Assembly (NCBI GenBank): GCA_028290465.1 | Contig: JAQGJU010000099.1 | Span: 26,363-90,362, forward strand | DNA length: 64,000 nucleotides | Direction: 5' to 3' | From: Xanthobacteraceae bacterium | GTDB taxonomy: Bacteria > Pseudomonadota > Alphaproteobacteria > Rhizobiales > Xanthobacteraceae | In this document: positions 28,410 through 37,610 of the stretch, piece by piece | Numbering within the stretch: position 1 is the stretch's first letter | Layout: the number at the start of each line of letters is the position of its first letter | Notes under the pieces: generated by a model | Told to the model about the DNA's origin: nothing | Databases searched by the model: none | What the model saw: the letters and a program-made list of their open reading frames with translations, nothing else | Program-made: the position numbers and the translations under genes

Positions 28410-29315
28410 ATGGCTGCCGATCCATATAGCACGTTGGGCGTCAAGAAAGACGCCTCGCCGGACGAAATCCAGAAGGCCTACCGCAAACTCGCGAAAAAGC
28501 TGCATCCAGATCTCAATCCGGGCAACAAGCAGGCCGAGGAGCGGTTCAAGGATGTCGCGGCCGCCTATGACCTGCTCGGCGACCAGGACAAGCGCGGGCG
28601 CTTCGATCGCGGCGAGATCGACGCGTCGGGGCAGGAGCGGCCACGCCAGCGTTACTATCGGGATTTCGCGGATGCGGCCTCGCCATACTCAAGCGACGCC
28701 GGCTTTGCGGATTTCGCCGGCGACGACATCCTTTCGGAAATTTTCGGCCGGCAAGGCCGCGGCACTGTCCGCATGCGCGGGCCGGACGTGCATTATCGGC
28801 TTGAGCTTGATTTCCTTGACGCCATCAATGGCGGCAAACAGCAGATCACGCTCCCGGATGGTTCCACGCTCGACGTCACGATCCCACCGGGCATCTCCAA
28901 CGGCACAGTCCTGCGTCTGCGCGGCAAGGGAAGGCCGGGCATCGGTGGAGGGCCGCCGGGCGACGCGCTAGTTGAGGTCGAAGTTCGCCCGCATCCGGTG
29001 TTCCAGCGCAAGGGCGACGACATCCACGTCGAGATGCCGATCCCGCTGCGCGATGCCGTGCTCGGCGGCAAGGTGGCCGTGCCGACGCCCACCGGAACCG
29101 TCACCATGACGATTCCGAAGTGGTCCAACACCGGCACGGTGCTGCGTCTCAAGGGGCGCGGCGTGCCGCGGCCGGGCGGTGCCCGGGGAGACGAGTACGT
29201 CACGCTCAAAGTCATGCTTCCGAAGAACCGCGATCCTGAACTCGAAAAGCTGATCGCCCAATGGGCATCGACTGACGATGGCACCGGCGGCCGGCGCCAT
29301 GCCATGGGAGCATGA
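28410..29315 (+). CDS. cbpA: DnaJ-like co-chaperone, CbpA type
   Basis: 301 residues. J domain 3-70 with the HPD motif (KKLHPDLNPG), a G/F-type linker, and the two beta-barrel C-terminal domains (PDGSTLDVTIPPGI, KLPTPTG-like). It has no CxxCxGxG zinc domain, so it is a class B/CbpA protein. It stimulates DnaK ATPase. Its stop overlaps the CbpM modulator ATG (ATGA), the arrangement of cbpAM. Confidence 0.92.
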   Translation: MAADPYSTLGVKKDASPDEIQKAYRKLAKKLHPDLNPGNKQAEERFKDVAAAYDLLGDQDKRGRFDRGEIDASGQERPRQRYYRDFADAASPYSSDAGFADFAGDDILSEIFGRQGRGTVRMRGPDVHYRLELDFLDAINGGKQQITLPDGSTLDVTIPPGISNGTVLRLRGKGRPGIGGGPPGDALVEVEVRPHPVFQRKGDDIHVEMPIPLRDAVLGGKVAVPTPTGTVTMTIPKWSNTGTVLRLKGRGVPRPGGARGDEYVTLKVMLPKNRDPELEKLIAQWASTDDGTGGRRHAMGA

Positions 29316-29596
29316 CGATGGAGACGCGTGAATTCCTGATGACCGTCCATATCAGAACCGACGTCCTGGACGCCTGGATCGAAGCCGGCTGGTTGACGCC
29401 GCTGCACGACGGGGAGGGCAGTTCGTTTTCCGAGATTGACGTCGCGCGCGCGCAATTGATCCGCGACCTGCGGGACATGGGCGTGAACGACGAAGCTATT
29501 CCGATCATCCTCGATCTGATTGACCAAATGCACGGCCTGCGCCGCACGCTGCGCATGTTGCTCTCGGAGGCTGCGTCGGCCGAGAGGGCACACTGA
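29312..29596 (+). CDS. cbpM: CbpM-like J-protein modulator
   Basis: 94 residues with the MerR_2/CbpM pattern (LDAWIEAGWLTP, SEIDVARAQLIRDLRDMGVNDEAIPIILDLIDQMHGLR). CbpM binds the J domain of CbpA and restrains it. It is translationally coupled to the J-protein gene by a 4-nt overlap. Confidence 0.88.
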   Translation: MTMETREFLMTVHIRTDVLDAWIEAGWLTPLHDGEGSSFSEIDVARAQLIRDLRDMGVNDEAIPIILDLIDQMHGLRRTLRMLLSEAASAERAH

Positions 29597-29597
29597 C

Positions 29598-30338
29598 ATG
29601 TTCCCGATCCGCAACACGGTGCCGACCCGCTATCCAGCGGTGGTGACCTGGTCGCTGATCCTGGCGAACTGCTTTGTATTCTTCATCCAGCTCGGCCTGC
29701 GGCCCGGCGAACTTGAGGAATTCCTGTTCCGCTTCGCGCTTATCCCGGCGCGATACTTCTTGCCCCTGGTTTACGGCGAGGTTCCATTTACGCTGCTCGA
29801 TTATCTGCCCTTCTTCACCATGATGTTCCTGCATAGCGGCTGGCTGCATCTCATTTTCAATATCTGGATGCTGTGGCTGTTCGGTCCGACGATCGAGGAT
29901 CGGCTTGGTCACGGTGCCTATCTGGCGTTCTATGTCGTCTGCGGTATCGCGGCCGCGATCACGCATGCGGTCTTCAATGCAACCTCCCTGGTGCCGGCCC
30001 TTGGCGCCTCGGGAGCGATCGCAGGCGTGCTCGGCTGCTATGTGCGTCTCTTTCCGCTCGCACGCGTCGTCGTGCTGGTGCCGATCATCTTCATTCCGCT
30101 GTTTTTTGAGGTGCCTGCGCTGGTGTTCGTCGGCATCTGGGCCATCCTGCAAGTGTTGCAGGGCGCGGCGGAACTGCTGATGCCGTCGAACGGTGGCGGC
30201 GTCGCCTGGTGGGCCCATATCGGGGGATTCCTGGCGGGGCTGACGCTCGGTCCCGTGCTGCGACGTCCCGAGCGGACGTATCGCGCCTACTATCCCGATG
30301 AAGGCATTCTCGGCTTCGACCCCTCAGGTCGCCCATGA
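29598..30338 (+). CDS. Rhomboid-family intramembrane serine protease
   Basis: 246 residues, about six transmembrane segments. The catalytic GASGAIAG (136-143, Ser139) and His207 (WWAHIGG) are both present, along with HLIFNIWML, the oxyanion-stabilising segment. Rhomboids cut membrane proteins within the bilayer. It begins one base after the CbpM stop, so it is part of the chaperone operon, probably for membrane protein quality control. Confidence 0.9.
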   Translation: MFPIRNTVPTRYPAVVTWSLILANCFVFFIQLGLRPGELEEFLFRFALIPARYFLPLVYGEVPFTLLDYLPFFTMMFLHSGWLHLIFNIWMLWLFGPTIEDRLGHGAYLAFYVVCGIAAAITHAVFNATSLVPALGASGAIAGVLGCYVRLFPLARVVVLVPIIFIPLFFEVPALVFVGIWAILQVLQGAAELLMPSNGGGVAWWAHIGGFLAGLTLGPVLRRPERTYRAYYPDEGILGFDPSGRP

Positions 30339-30365
30339 ACCGCTGCTCACGCGAGGAGGCTCGTC

Positions 30366-31205
30366 ATGTCGGTCGGGGATTTGTTCTGGTTGTTCTTCAT
30401 TTTTTCGGCGCTTCAGCCCGTCTTGCGGCAACGCCTCAATGACGCAATGCGGGCGCGCAAGATTGCGCAGATCGAGAGCGAGCGGAAATCGCGGGTCATC
30501 CTGCTGGTGCACCGGCAAGAGACTATGAGACTCCTCGGCTTTCCGTTGGTGCGTTACATCGACATCAATGATTCGGAGGATGTTCTACGCGCGATACAAA
30601 TGACCGATGATGACGTCCCGATTGACATTATTTTGCACACGCCGGGCGGGCTTGTGCTCGCCGCGCTCCAGATTGCGCGCGCCATCCGCGAACATAACGC
30701 GAAAGTCACGGTGTTCGTGCCGCACTATGCAATGTCTGGCGGAACACTGATCTCGCTCGCCGCGAACGAGATCGTCATGTCCAAGCATGCTATCCTCGGG
30801 CCGATTGATCCGCAGCTCGGACAGTCGCCGGCGGCGTCGTTGATCAAGGTGGTCGAGCAGAAACCAATCTCCGAGATCGACGACGAAACCCTGATCAAAG
30901 CTGATGTGGGGCGAAAAGCCATCGCCCAGGTGAAGCAGGCCGCAACCGAACTGATGGCCGGGCGGCTTCCTGACGACAAAGCGAGTGCGCTGGCGGAAAA
31001 GCTTTCCACCGGAACGTGGACGCACGACTACCCGATTTTTGCTTCGATCGCGAAAGAACTTGGATTGCCGGTGAGCACCAATATGCCCAGCGGCATTCTC
31101 GAACTGATGACACTTTATCCGCAGCCCGTGCGAGCCCAGGGCGGAGGCGGCGTGGAATATCTGCCCGTGCCCCGGCAAAAGGAAGCCACGAATCCGCAAT
31201 CGTAG
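30366..31205 (+). CDS. SDH-family Clp-fold membrane serine protease
   Basis: 279 residues. An N-terminal hydrophobic anchor (LFWLFFIFSALQPV) is followed by a ClpP/SppA crotonase-like fold: HTPGGLVLAALQIARAI (91-107) and AMSGGT (122-127) with candidate nucleophile Ser124, then KHAILGPIDPQLG. This is the serine-dehydrogenase-proteinase (SDH_sah) family, which degrades membrane or signal-peptide substrates. It ends the chaperone operon, with GAGG six bases before its ATG. Confidence 0.85.
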   Translation: MSVGDLFWLFFIFSALQPVLRQRLNDAMRARKIAQIESERKSRVILLVHRQETMRLLGFPLVRYIDINDSEDVLRAIQMTDDDVPIDIILHTPGGLVLAALQIARAIREHNAKVTVFVPHYAMSGGTLISLAANEIVMSKHAILGPIDPQLGQSPAASLIKVVEQKPISEIDDETLIKADVGRKAIAQVKQAATELMAGRLPDDKASALAEKLSTGTWTHDYPIFASIAKELGLPVSTNMPSGILELMTLYPQPVRAQGGGGVEYLPVPRQKEATNPQS

Positions 31206-31282
31206 CCGTGACGCAAGTTGAGCCGGGAAGGCTCTAGATTTCTTTACTTGGTCGCAGTTCCTGCGGCGAACCGGTTCCCATC

Positions 31283-31299
31283 CCCGGATCAAGTCCGGG
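31283..31299. terminator. Hairpin after the chaperone operon
   Basis: cccgga-tcaag-tccggg forms a 6-bp GC stem with a 5-nt loop 78 bp after the protease stop. It has no T-run, so it could be a transcript-stabilising palindrome rather than an intrinsic terminator; similar palindromes are common in Hyphomicrobiales spacers. Confidence 0.4.
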
Positions 31300-31356
31300 C
31301 ACCCGGCCGTATTCAAGGAAGCTCATGAAGGCTTCTCGCCTGGGTGGTACACACGG

Positions 31357-31425
31357 GTGGTACACATGGCATTGGCAATGACGCGTCCGTGGAAGCATCC
31401 GAAGACCGGAGTCTATTGGCTGTGC
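31357..31425 (+). pseudogene. 5' end fragment of a DUF6538-type integrase, left copy
   Basis: From ATG 31,366 the sequence reads MALAMTRPWKHPKTGVYWL, the start of a DUF6538-type tyrosine integrase, for about 20 codons before it runs into the resolvase fragment on the other strand. About 63 bp match 51,946-52,008 at roughly 87 percent. A 13-bp direct duplication (gggtggtacacac) precedes it. Confidence 0.7.
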
Positions 31426-31715
31426 AAGCGCGTGTCGCTGTCCTTGATCGAGCGGAACGCAGCTTCGCGTTCGTTCACTTCGGCCAAAACGTTTAAGAGG
31501 TCGCGGGTCGAACGTGCCAAGCGATCCAGTCGAGTTACGACAAGAACATCATCGCGCCCAAGCGCATTGATGGACTGCCGAAGACGAGGACGCGACGTCT
31601 TGGCGCCACTGGCTGTTTCGGAGAAAATTCTGTCGCAGCCGGCTTCTTGAAGGATGCGGAGTTGACTATCTAGGCTCTGTCCATCTGTCGAGACTCTCGC
31701 GTAGCCAATCAACAT
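31413..31715 (-). pseudogene. Serine resolvase, truncated to its catalytic N-terminus
   Basis: 100 residues where the family has about 180-200. MLIGYARVSTDGQSLDSQL carries nucleophile Ser9, and VVTRLDRLARS is the conserved Arg segment of Tn3-type resolvases. The sequence departs from the family at about residue 85 and stops at the junction with the integrase fragment; the DNA-binding tail is absent, so it is presumably dead. Confidence 0.75.
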
Positions 31716-32454
31716 GCGTGCATTATAAGACTATGTTGTGAGACACTCAAGCTGTTGAGCTCAATGACATTTAGAGCGTCTCACTAGTTTTAAGTAGCGA
31801 GACAAATGTGTAGTGAGCGCCCTAGTGCGAAGCGGCTGAGCAGATTAGAAACGACAGTTGATGAGGCGATCTTGCTCGCCACCATCTTCGCGTTGGCGTC
31901 GGCCAGCACCCGAGCCGCACCTATCTCGGCCTGACTTGCTCCGGCACCCCGCTGCGTCAGAAAAATCCAAGCACAGCAAACGAGCTTCACGGGGAACTGG
32001 GCGCAGTGACCGCACGGACCTTTTCGCCTGCTGGCACCTGCGTGTCTCAAGTGCCGGCAGACGCGGTCATGAAGTCAAGGCGCGATGCACAAACTGCGTG
32101 CACGCTCAAAAAGCGCTTTGCCGCGGGTGGCGATCTCATCTTCGTCCCAATTGTCCTTCTTCACGAATCCCGGTCATAATCAGGACCGACTGATCCTCGA
32201 ATTCCTTCCGTTTCACGTCGAACGCCAGATTGCTGACGCCGTTGTCGAATGATTGCGTAGGGACGGGGCAGGGGGCGAAGAGCATTGGGTTGGATCGAAC
32301 ATAATACGGAGAGCGGTGTCTGCTTCAAGCGCTTCTGCCAACTTGGCCAGCTTCGGGGCGATGCGATCCCAGTCGTCCATCGGGGAGCGCCACGCTGGCC
32401 AGTTTCTTCTTCGTCAGATGCTGCGTTTTGATGGCGATGGCCTTCGGTCGATCT
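31716..32454. other. 739-bp degenerate region
   Basis: No intact gene. Short coding-like pieces on the minus strand are separated by stops: one near 31,870-31,970 (GASQAEIGAARVLADANAKM) and a restriction-like piece at 32,090-32,250. It fits decayed mobile DNA between the resolvase fragment and the transporter gene. Confidence 0.5.
32090..32250 (-). pseudogene. Possible remnant of a GmrSD/DUF1524-type restriction protein
   Basis: On the minus strand SNLAFDVKRKEFEDQSVLIM is followed, after a frameshift, by DNWDEDEIATRGKALFER, which recalls the end of DUF262/DUF1524 restriction subunits (W.E..I..R...L). The similarity is from memory and short, so this is a weak call. Confidence 0.3.
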
Positions 32455-33450
32455 CTAATCGGGAGAAATGCGCGCCTTTTGTATTACTTCGCGCCACTGC
32501 TTTGTTTCATTATCAATGAGTGCTCTCAGCTCATCTACGGACTGGCCAGTTACAGCCGCTAGGCCTTGGTCTGACAGGAGCTTGAGGTAGGCTGGTTCGC
32601 TCGATATGTCAGAGATCTGTTTTCTCAAGAACTCTATGATTGCTGGCGGCGTTTTTGCCGGAGCAACCAGCATGAACCAAGAATCCGCGTTGAATTTGTC
32701 AACGCCGAGTTCAGCCAGCGGCTTTAAGTCCGGAAGAACCGAAATCTTATCAAGCGTTGCAAGGCCGATCGGACGAACCTTTCCTGACTGAATCATGCCC
32801 AGGCCGTTCGGAATCGGCGTGAACATCATAGAAACGTGACCTGCGGCGACGTCATTGAGCGCGGCTGTTGCGCCGCGATACGGAATGTGGGTCATCGAAA
32901 TCCCCAACTCATGCTGCAACAGTTCGCCCTCGAGATGCTGCGCCGATCCCTTTCCGGCGGATGCATAGGTCAGTATTCCAGGCGACTCCTTTGCGGCCTT
33001 CACCAAATCGGCAATTGAGCGAATGGGAAGATCTGCATTAACAACCAAAACTTCCGGCGCGCGCGCAATGAGGGCGATTGGAACGAAGTCTTTGACGGGA
33101 TCGTATGGCAGGGTTTTATGGATGGATTGGTTGACGGCCAGAGTTGCGGCCGTCGCAACCAACAAGGTGTACCCATCGGGATCGGCACGCGCGACCGCGA
33201 CCGCTCCAATGATCGAAGCGGCACCGGGCCGGTTCTCAACAATGAACGTCGTTTTCAGCTTTTCTTCGAGTTTGGTTGCGATAAGCCTTGCGAACATGCT
33301 GTAGAGCCCACCGGGGGCTGACGGCGCAACGACTGTCACGATGCGGCTTGGATAATCGCCCGCTTGCGCATTGGCGCTGGACGCGCCGAGCATGCCACAC
33401 CATGCTGCTGCAATTAGTAGAACCACCTGAGACCGGACGAGAACCATCAT
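32455..33450 (-). CDS. Bug-family tripartite tricarboxylate transporter receptor
   Basis: 331 residues. A signal peptide (VVLLIAAAWCGMLGASSANAQA) is followed by a periplasmic two-lobe Bug fold: YPSRIVTVVAPSAPGG, VENRPGAASIIGAVAVARA, PDGYTLL, and HIPYRGATAALNDVAAGHV. These receptors bind carboxylates and often act alone, with the TctAB membrane pair elsewhere; none is in the window. It diverges from an AraC regulator that probably controls it. GGGAGAG precedes the ATG. Confidence 0.9.
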   Translation of the reverse strand: MMVLVRSQVVLLIAAAWCGMLGASSANAQAGDYPSRIVTVVAPSAPGGLYSMFARLIATKLEEKLKTTFIVENRPGAASIIGAVAVARADPDGYTLLVATAATLAVNQSIHKTLPYDPVKDFVPIALIARAPEVLVVNADLPIRSIADLVKAAKESPGILTYASAGKGSAQHLEGELLQHELGISMTHIPYRGATAALNDVAAGHVSMMFTPIPNGLGMIQSGKVRPIGLATLDKISVLPDLKPLAELGVDKFNADSWFMLVAPAKTPPAIIEFLRKQISDISSEPAYLKLLSDQGLAAVTGQSVDELRALIDNETKQWREVIQKARISPD

Positions 33451-33562
33451 CTCTCCCTTCGTATTCTTGCGACCGTCGTACTTGACGTCGGTGCTTTTGG
33501 AATCTGATATGAGAATGCCTCAATCGTTAGCGGAGCGCATTGTGCGTTCTGACCAAATCGAA

Positions 33563-33598
33563 CGATTTTCAGTCGTTTCTATTCGATTCCGACCGTTT
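33563..33598. promoter_or_regulatory. Direct repeats, candidate AraC operator
   Basis: cgattttcagtcgttt (33,563-33,578) and cgattccgaccgttt (33,584-33,598) are similar direct repeats 21 bp apart, two helical turns, in the gap between the divergent receptor and AraC genes. Such spacing is typical of AraC half sites. Confidence 0.4.
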
Positions 33599-33670
33599 GG
33601 GACCCGCTTACGCGCGGGGGCTTGAATAGGAATAAATGGAATAGAATCGCAAGGGCAGCGGGTGCGAATA

Positions 33671-34528
33671 ATGAACAGTCTCGCCGGTGATCCGCATGGC
33701 ATCCTTAAAGGGAGCTTCGGACGAATTTCGGTAATGTCATTGGGGCGCCCACTCGCGGCGCACGCGCATCCAGAATTCAACCTTCTCATCAAGCTATCGG
33801 GCGAAGACACGACGTTCCGGTCCGAGCGCTCGGATTTTCAGTTGAAGGAATCCGGATCGCTCTTTTTTAATCGTTGGCAGCCGCACCGGAAACTAGAAAA
33901 TAGGCGCGACGCCACACTTTTTCTATCCCTCCTGATCAATCCGAATTGGCTGGTCGCTTCGGATCGCTCCTCATGTTTGAGGATTGATAATTTATCTGCC
34001 GGCAGGACCGCCGAACTTCCTTCAGATGCGATGATATCTGCCGATCAGTTGGCGCGAATTGTCGTGAGCTCGGTGGCAACGGTAGACGGGCGAGTGGAAG
34101 CGATGATCTCCGAACTCGTGTCTTCGGTCGTATCGACGCATGCATCCGTGCAGTCAAATGCTCTTGTCATGCCAAAAGCAGTTGATGCACGCATTATGAG
34201 AGCGACAAAGCTGCTCCGCGCGTACGGACGAGAGATAAAAACCTTTGATGTGCTTGCTCGGCAGGTTGGGCTTTCCCGTTCCCGGTTTTTTCAGCAGTTC
34301 AAGAACTGTGTCGGCGCCTCTCCCCAGCAGTATATCGATTGGATAACGGTGGCTGCGGCCATCGATCTTCTTACTGAAACCAAGATTTCGCTACAGCAAC
34401 TGGCGAGCCGCGTCGGCTTCGATCAACACACCCATTTTACGCGCTTCTTCGTTCAACATACAGGCATGACCCCGCGTGCGTTTCGCAGATTGGTGAGGGT
34501 GGTTCCTGATCCTTCGCCTGCGGGTTAG
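33671..34528 (+). CDS. AraC-family regulator
   Basis: 285 residues from ATG 33,671 (GTG 33,662 is also possible). The N-terminal cupin-like sensor has AHAHPEFNLLIKLSGE, and the C-terminal double helix-turn-helix begins FDVLARQVGLSRSRFFQQFK and ends VGFDQHTHFTRFFVQHTGMTP. It is divergent from the Bug receptor and upstream of the hydrolase/LVIVD pair, so it probably controls both. A truncated paralogue lies at 37,157. Confidence 0.88.
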   Translation: MNSLAGDPHGILKGSFGRISVMSLGRPLAAHAHPEFNLLIKLSGEDTTFRSERSDFQLKESGSLFFNRWQPHRKLENRRDATLFLSLLINPNWLVASDRSSCLRIDNLSAGRTAELPSDAMISADQLARIVVSSVATVDGRVEAMISELVSSVVSTHASVQSNALVMPKAVDARIMRATKLLRAYGREIKTFDVLARQVGLSRSRFFQQFKNCVGASPQQYIDWITVAAAIDLLTETKISLQQLASRVGFDQHTHFTRFFVQHTGMTPRAFRRLVRVVPDPSPAG

Positions 34529-34634
34529 AAGGCTAATTATCGGACCATATGGTCACTTTCCATGCTCGGCCATGCTGCTTTCTTTCTCCAAAGCGGTTAG
34601 CCTCGCAATCATTGATGCTGGATGAGGAAATGTG

Positions 34635-35396
34635 ATGATTGGCCACACGCTAGTTGGATATGGCCCACACAAAGTGCTGGTCCTCCACGGCTGGTTGTCT
34701 GACTGGTCCGTATTTGGGCCGATTATTCCGTCGCTCGATGTGGATCGCTTTACATTCGCATTTATGGACTATCGCGGATATGGAAAATCAAAGCCGATTG
34801 TCGGCGATTTCACACTTGAAGAGATTTCCGCGGACGCAAATGATTTAGTCAAGACACTAGGATGGGATGATTTTTCAATCGTTGGCCATTCGATGGGCGG
34901 AGCCGCAGGATTGCGAACGGCGCTGGATACGAACAGTCGGGTTCGCGCCTTCGTGGGCGTGACACCGGTGCCTGCAAGCGGTGTCGCCTTTGACAGCCAG
35001 AGTCTTCAGCTTTTCGAAAGTGCAGCGTCGAGCCGAGACGCCCGCGAAACGATCATTGACATAACGACGGGCCAATGTCTGTCCAAGAGCTGGCTGCGTC
35101 ATATGTCGTCGACGTCGTTGGAAGTCTGTGAACCGAGTGCTTTGAGCGGCTATCTCAAGTCGTGGAGCAAGTGCTCCTTCGCCGATGCGACCAAATCTCT
35201 GGAAATGCCAATGCTGATACTCGTTGGCAGACGGGATGTCGGCGTGCCCGAAGATATGATTCGCGCGACATATTTGATGACAAATCCTCAAGCAAAGCTG
35301 CACGTAGTAGATAATGCCGGACACTATCCCATGCAGGAGACACCGGTCTATCTCGCAACTCAAATACAGTCGTTCATTGGCGAAGCGCACAAGTAA
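34635..35396 (+). CDS. Alpha/beta hydrolase
   Basis: 253 residues from ATG 34,635, with GAGGAAA upstream. The nucleophile elbow is GHSMGG; LHGW near the N-terminus forms the oxyanion loop, and AGHYPMQETP carries the catalytic His. Substrate unknown. It is paired with the LVIVD protein 14 bp downstream; together with the transporter receptor they look like a small uptake and hydrolysis unit for an ester or lactone. Confidence 0.85.
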   Translation: MIGHTLVGYGPHKVLVLHGWLSDWSVFGPIIPSLDVDRFTFAFMDYRGYGKSKPIVGDFTLEEISADANDLVKTLGWDDFSIVGHSMGGAAGLRTALDTNSRVRAFVGVTPVPASGVAFDSQSLQLFESAASSRDARETIIDITTGQCLSKSWLRHMSSTSLEVCEPSALSGYLKSWSKCSFADATKSLEMPMLILVGRRDVGVPEDMIRATYLMTNPQAKLHVVDNAGHYPMQETPVYLATQIQSFIGEAHK

Positions 35397-35410
35397 GGCC
35401 GAGGATCTAC

Positions 35411-36541
35411 ATGCCTGTCTGCAAGGGTGTTCGTGAAGTATCAACGTTTGAATGTCGGGGCGGCGGGCAAATAACGGTAGATAACGGTATTGCTTACATC
35501 GGACACATGTCGGCGCCCAGCGGAACGTCCATTGTCGATGTTCGCGATCCTGCGCGTCCGAAGATGATCGCAGCACTTGAAGTTCCGGCGGGTATTCACT
35601 CGCACAAAGTGCAGGTCAAAAATGGCATCATGATCGTGAATCATGAGATCGTGGGCGGCAGCAGTGCGCAATCTGAAGGATTGCAAGGCGGCCTTGTAAT
35701 ATATGATGTCAGCAATCCATCCGTTCCTAAGACTATCAGCCATTGGAAGTGTGACGGCACCGGCGTTCATCGTTTTACGTTCGATGGTCGTTACGCTTAC
35801 ATCTCTCCTGAGATTGCGGGCTATCACGGCAACATCGTTATGGTTCTTGATCTCTTGGACCCAACTAGACCGACTGAGGTCGGACGATGGTGGATGCCCG
35901 GTCAATGGACAGGCGGGGGCGAGAATCCTACATGGACGGGTCGTCAGCACCGATGCCATCACGCCATTAGACATGACGACCGGCTTTACGTCAGTTATTG
36001 GCATGGCGGCGGCGTCATTCTGGATTGCTCTGATCTGAGCAAGCTTACGCAAGTGTCAGCCTTCAATTGGTCGCCGCCATTTCCCTGGCCGAGACACTCG
36101 CTTGTTCCAGTACCGTTCTTGATTAACGGGCGGCGCTATCTTGTCGTCGCAGATGAAGACGTGGATCGCTTGGATCCCGAAATGGCGCCTGAACTTGCGG
36201 CCTTTATCTGGATCGTGGATGCGACAGATGAAACCCGGCCTATTCCGGTCGCCACATTCCAGGTGGAAGGGATTCACGGAAAGCGCAACCCGGATATGAC
36301 TGGGTGCCATCAGCCGGTCGAGGTCATTCGAGGCACGGAAATTCCTGTTGCCTGGTTCTCACACGGCTTACGGTTTTTTGACATCTCCAACCCGATGGCT
36401 CCCCGCGAAACCGCTCACTACATTCCTGACACTTTGGCGGGTGCAAAGCGGGTTTCCAGCAACGACGTCTTTCAGGACGATCGTGGCCTTGTCTACCTGA
36501 TTGATCGGCTCGGTGGCCTTTCGATTGTTGAACGCACATGA
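35411..36541 (+). CDS. LVIVD-repeat beta-propeller protein
   Basis: 376 residues built of LVIVD-type repeats (SIVDVRDPARPKMIAALEVP, LVIYDVSNPSVPKTISHW, MVLDLLDPTRPTEVGRW, RFFDISNPMAPRE). No signal peptide, so cytoplasmic. Many histidines (HRCHHAIRH, SYWHGGG) suggest a metal site. Relatives lie next to catabolic genes and their reaction is not established. Confidence 0.8.
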   Translation: MPVCKGVREVSTFECRGGGQITVDNGIAYIGHMSAPSGTSIVDVRDPARPKMIAALEVPAGIHSHKVQVKNGIMIVNHEIVGGSSAQSEGLQGGLVIYDVSNPSVPKTISHWKCDGTGVHRFTFDGRYAYISPEIAGYHGNIVMVLDLLDPTRPTEVGRWWMPGQWTGGGENPTWTGRQHRCHHAIRHDDRLYVSYWHGGGVILDCSDLSKLTQVSAFNWSPPFPWPRHSLVPVPFLINGRRYLVVADEDVDRLDPEMAPELAAFIWIVDATDETRPIPVATFQVEGIHGKRNPDMTGCHQPVEVIRGTEIPVAWFSHGLRFFDISNPMAPRETAHYIPDTLAGAKRVSSNDVFQDDRGLVYLIDRLGGLSIVERT

Positions 36542-36699
36542 TTTGCTCGCGGTCGTGACCTGACGGGCGTTGCTGCATCGATAGGCATTGGTCGCAGTGC
36601 GGACATGAAAGTAGAGTTGCCTACAAACGGCAGTCGCTATGAAGGTTGAGGTGCTCGACCGCGACATTCACGTCGTCAACTTTCGCGTAAGCTGCTGCC

Positions 36700-37156
36700 G
36701 GTTTCGCGGACACTGAGTTTAGGTGTCATGATGGAACCGGAGGTGGGTTATGGGACAACGCAGACGATTTGCTCGGGAGTTCAAGCTCGAGGCGGTAAAG
36801 CTGGTGCGGGATCGAGATGTGCCGGTCGCCCAGTGTCTCGTGATCAGGGCGTTCACGAGACATGCTGCGCAAATGGGTCAAGGAGTTCGCGGCTGACCCC
36901 AGCATGCGTTTCCTGATGAAGGGCAGATGAAGCCGGAGCAGCTTGAGATCGAGCGGCTGCGGCGCGAGGTGACGAAGCTCAAAGCCGAACGAGATATCCT
37001 AAAAAAGCCGCCGCCTACTTCGCGAAGGACTCGATATGAAGTTCGCCTTCGTCGCGAAGTACCGTGGGATCTGGCCGGCGGTTTAGCTATGCGAGGCGCT
37101 CGGTGTCTCGCGCAGCGGCTTCCATGCCCGGCTGACACGATCGCCCAGCGCCCGGA
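36700..37156 (+). mobile_element. IS3-family insertion sequence remnant
   Basis: A start at 36,750 reads MGQRRRFAREFKLEAVKLVRD, and another frame from 36,927 reads MKPEQLEIERLRREVTKLKAE and ERDILKK. These are the OrfA transposase helix-turn-helix and leucine-zipper of IS3 elements, with internal frameshifts. OrfB is cut off after FVAKYRGIWPA-like sequence near 37,080, and an AraC fragment follows. The left terminal repeat may include gctgccggtttcgcggacac at about 36,692. Confidence 0.75.
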
Positions 37157-37415
37157 GGTGGGTCTGTCCCGGTCTCATTTCTTTGGGCAGTTTAAGAAAT
37201 GCGTTGGCGTATCATCGCAGCATTATCTCGATGCTGTGCGTCTCGGAATTGCAGAGCGTGTTCTGATCGATTCGGTCTGTCCATTGAATGAAGTGGCAAC
37301 GGATCTGGGTTTTAGCGAGCAAACGCATTTTGCTAGATTTTTTGTCCTTCACACAGGTGTAACGCCAGGGAATTATCGCCGTAGAACTCTCATTCTTCAC
37401 AACCGATCTCCGTAG
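37157..37415 (+). pseudogene. C-terminal fragment of a second AraC regulator
   Basis: LSRSHFFGQFKKCVGVSSQH to HTGVTPGNYRR is the last about 80 residues of an AraC double helix-turn-helix, similar to but clearly distinct from the protein at 33,671. The sensor domain and first helices are missing where IS3 sequence abuts. The open frame that joins the IS3 piece to this fragment is accidental. Confidence 0.75.
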
Positions 37416-37458
37416 ACAGAAAGTCATTGCACAATTCGGTGTGAGCGGTTCGGTGCCA

Positions 37459-37482
37459 CCCCCGGAACCGGGGTTCCGGGGG
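37459..37482. terminator. GC-rich hairpin
   Basis: cccccggaac-cggg-gttccggggg is a perfect 10-bp stem with a 4-nt loop, 44 bp after the AraC fragment. No T-run follows on this strand, so it is a structured repeat or a terminator without a U-tract. Confidence 0.45.
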
Positions 37483-37610
37483 GCGGGCGGGCACGACGTC
37501 AAGCGCGGCACTCTATGGGTTCGATCTGATCAGCACGACGACTAAGCACCCGCATCGACGGTCTGGCATTCTCCACTTCGAAATCGAGCCCTGACGGGCA
37601 ATATTGACCC

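Noticed and set aside
31357..31650. A rightward 97-residue gene
   Set aside because: Only the first about 20 codons are integrase-like; the rest is the antisense of the resolvase fragment.
36927..37415. A 162-residue AraC-type gene
   Set aside because: It is an accidental fusion of IS3 OrfA sequence, out-of-frame OrfB and an AraC 3' end.
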